Source: Amycolatopsis sp. QT-25
GTDB lineage: Bacteria > Actinomycetota > Actinomycetes > Mycobacteriales > Pseudonocardiaceae
Length of the DNA stretch: 64,000 bases
Direction of reading: 5' to 3'
NCBI RefSeq assembly: GCF_029369745.1
Contig: NZ_CP120210.1
Span: 1 to 64,000, forward strand
Under the pieces are notes generated by a model that saw only the letters and a program-made list of their open reading frames with translations, was not told the origin of the DNA and ran no database searches. Positions within the stretch are counted from its first letter, which is position 1. Every line of letters starts with the position of its first letter. Made by a program: the position numbers and the translations under genes. Shown piece after piece: positions 63,699 to 64,000 of the stretch.

Positions 63699-64000
63699 CG
63701 GCCATGACGGCCATGACACTGGAAGTCCACGACCTCGGCATCGACGGCCTGGTCCGCGGCGTCTCGTTCGGCATCGCGCGCGGTGAACGGGTCGGGCTGA
63801 TCGGCGAGTCGGGTTCCGGCAAGTCGTTGACCGCCCTGTCGATCATGGGGTTGCTACCCGAAGAGCTCGCCGCTTCCGGGTCGGTGCAACTCGACGGCCG
63901 GGAACTGCTCGGCGCGTCGGAGAAGGAGTTGTCGCGGCTGCGCGGCAACGAGATGTCGATGGTGTTCCAGGAACCGATGACCGCGCTGAACCCCGCCATG
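63695..64000 (+). CDS. ABC transporter ATP-binding protein, 5' part only
   Basis: The N-terminal 102 codons of a Dpp/Opp-type ATPase, cut by the window end. Walker A GESGSGKSLT lies near 39-48, and MSMVFQEPMTALNPAM is the Q-loop region of DppD-type subunits. The start has three in-frame ATGs, 63695, 63704 and 63713, within tandem ATGACGGCC repeats; 63695 overlaps the permease stop and is used. It energises the transporter encoded upstream. Confidence 0.92.
   Translation, partial: MTAMTAMTLEVHDLGIDGLVRGVSFGIARGERVGLIGESGSGKSLTALSIMGLLPEELAASGSVQLDGRELLGASEKELSRLRGNEMSMVFQEPMTALNPAM

Overview
This is a high-GC actinobacterial chromosome segment that starts at dnaA and runs clockwise from the replication origin. 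The gene order dnaA-dnaN-gnd-recF-dciA(DUF721)-gyrB-gyrA-DUF3566-tRNA-Ile-DLW39-tRNA-Ala, followed by the cyclophilin/rhomboid/PH/crgA/sortase/pabA/pknB-pknA-pbpA-rodA-pstP-fhaB-fhaA/tRNA-Leu block, is that of Pseudonocardiales. Codon use, the gnd position and the intergenic hairpins fit an Amycolatopsis-like organism. This assignment is inference; no 16S gene is present.

Region by region. 0-12.4 kb holds the replication core: dnaA, a DnaA-box-rich oriC with an AT-rich tract, the sliding clamp, RecF, the helicase-loader homologue DciA and both gyrase subunits. 12.4-15.1 kb holds tRNA-Ile, DLW-39, tRNA-Ala and three small genes that look like type VII secretion cargo/accessory proteins. 15.1-24.0 kb is an accessory insertion of two translationally coupled minus-strand genes: a 2096-residue STAND-like P-loop NTPase and a catalytically complete beta-CASP metallo-beta-lactamase nuclease with a coiled-coil N-terminus. 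I regard this pair as the best candidate for an undescribed (probably defence or RNA-surveillance) system. 24-30.4 kb is a patchwork: an ADP-ribosylglycohydrolase, a truncated AlkZ-like gene fused tail-to-tail with a truncated M14 carboxypeptidase, pdxH, a lipoprotein and a Lys/Ala-rich membrane protein.

30.4-49.5 kb is the conserved growth and division cluster: cyclophilin, rhomboid protease, PH-domain protein, CrgA, class E sortase, flavin oxidoreductase, ferredoxin reductase, PabA/TrpG, a small ABC exporter, then the overlapping operon pknB-pknA-pbpA-rodA-pstP-fhaB with fhaA. Ser/Thr kinases, their phosphatase, FHA readers and the peptidoglycan polymerase pair are co-transcribed, so wall synthesis and signalling are coupled. 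49.6-51.6 kb holds tRNA-Leu followed by an XRE-ImmA/IrrE protease with an unknown partner, a probable integration hotspot. 51.6-64 kb is peripheral: an FKBP, a secreted penicillin acylase with a discoidin domain, a PLP transsulfuration enzyme, a class F sortase with a secreted partner, a patatin lipase, and a GntR/FCD regulator facing an oligopeptide-type ABC transporter that runs off the end.

The main non-coding signals are: two copies of a long three-tier hairpin with compensatory changes (1.8 and 29.3 kb); DnaA-box pairs outside oriC, upstream of dciA (6.17 kb) and of the PH-domain gene (32.7 kb); four direct repeats upstream of the class E sortase; an iron-box-like palindrome between fprA and pabA; and a FadR-type operator at 60.4 kb.
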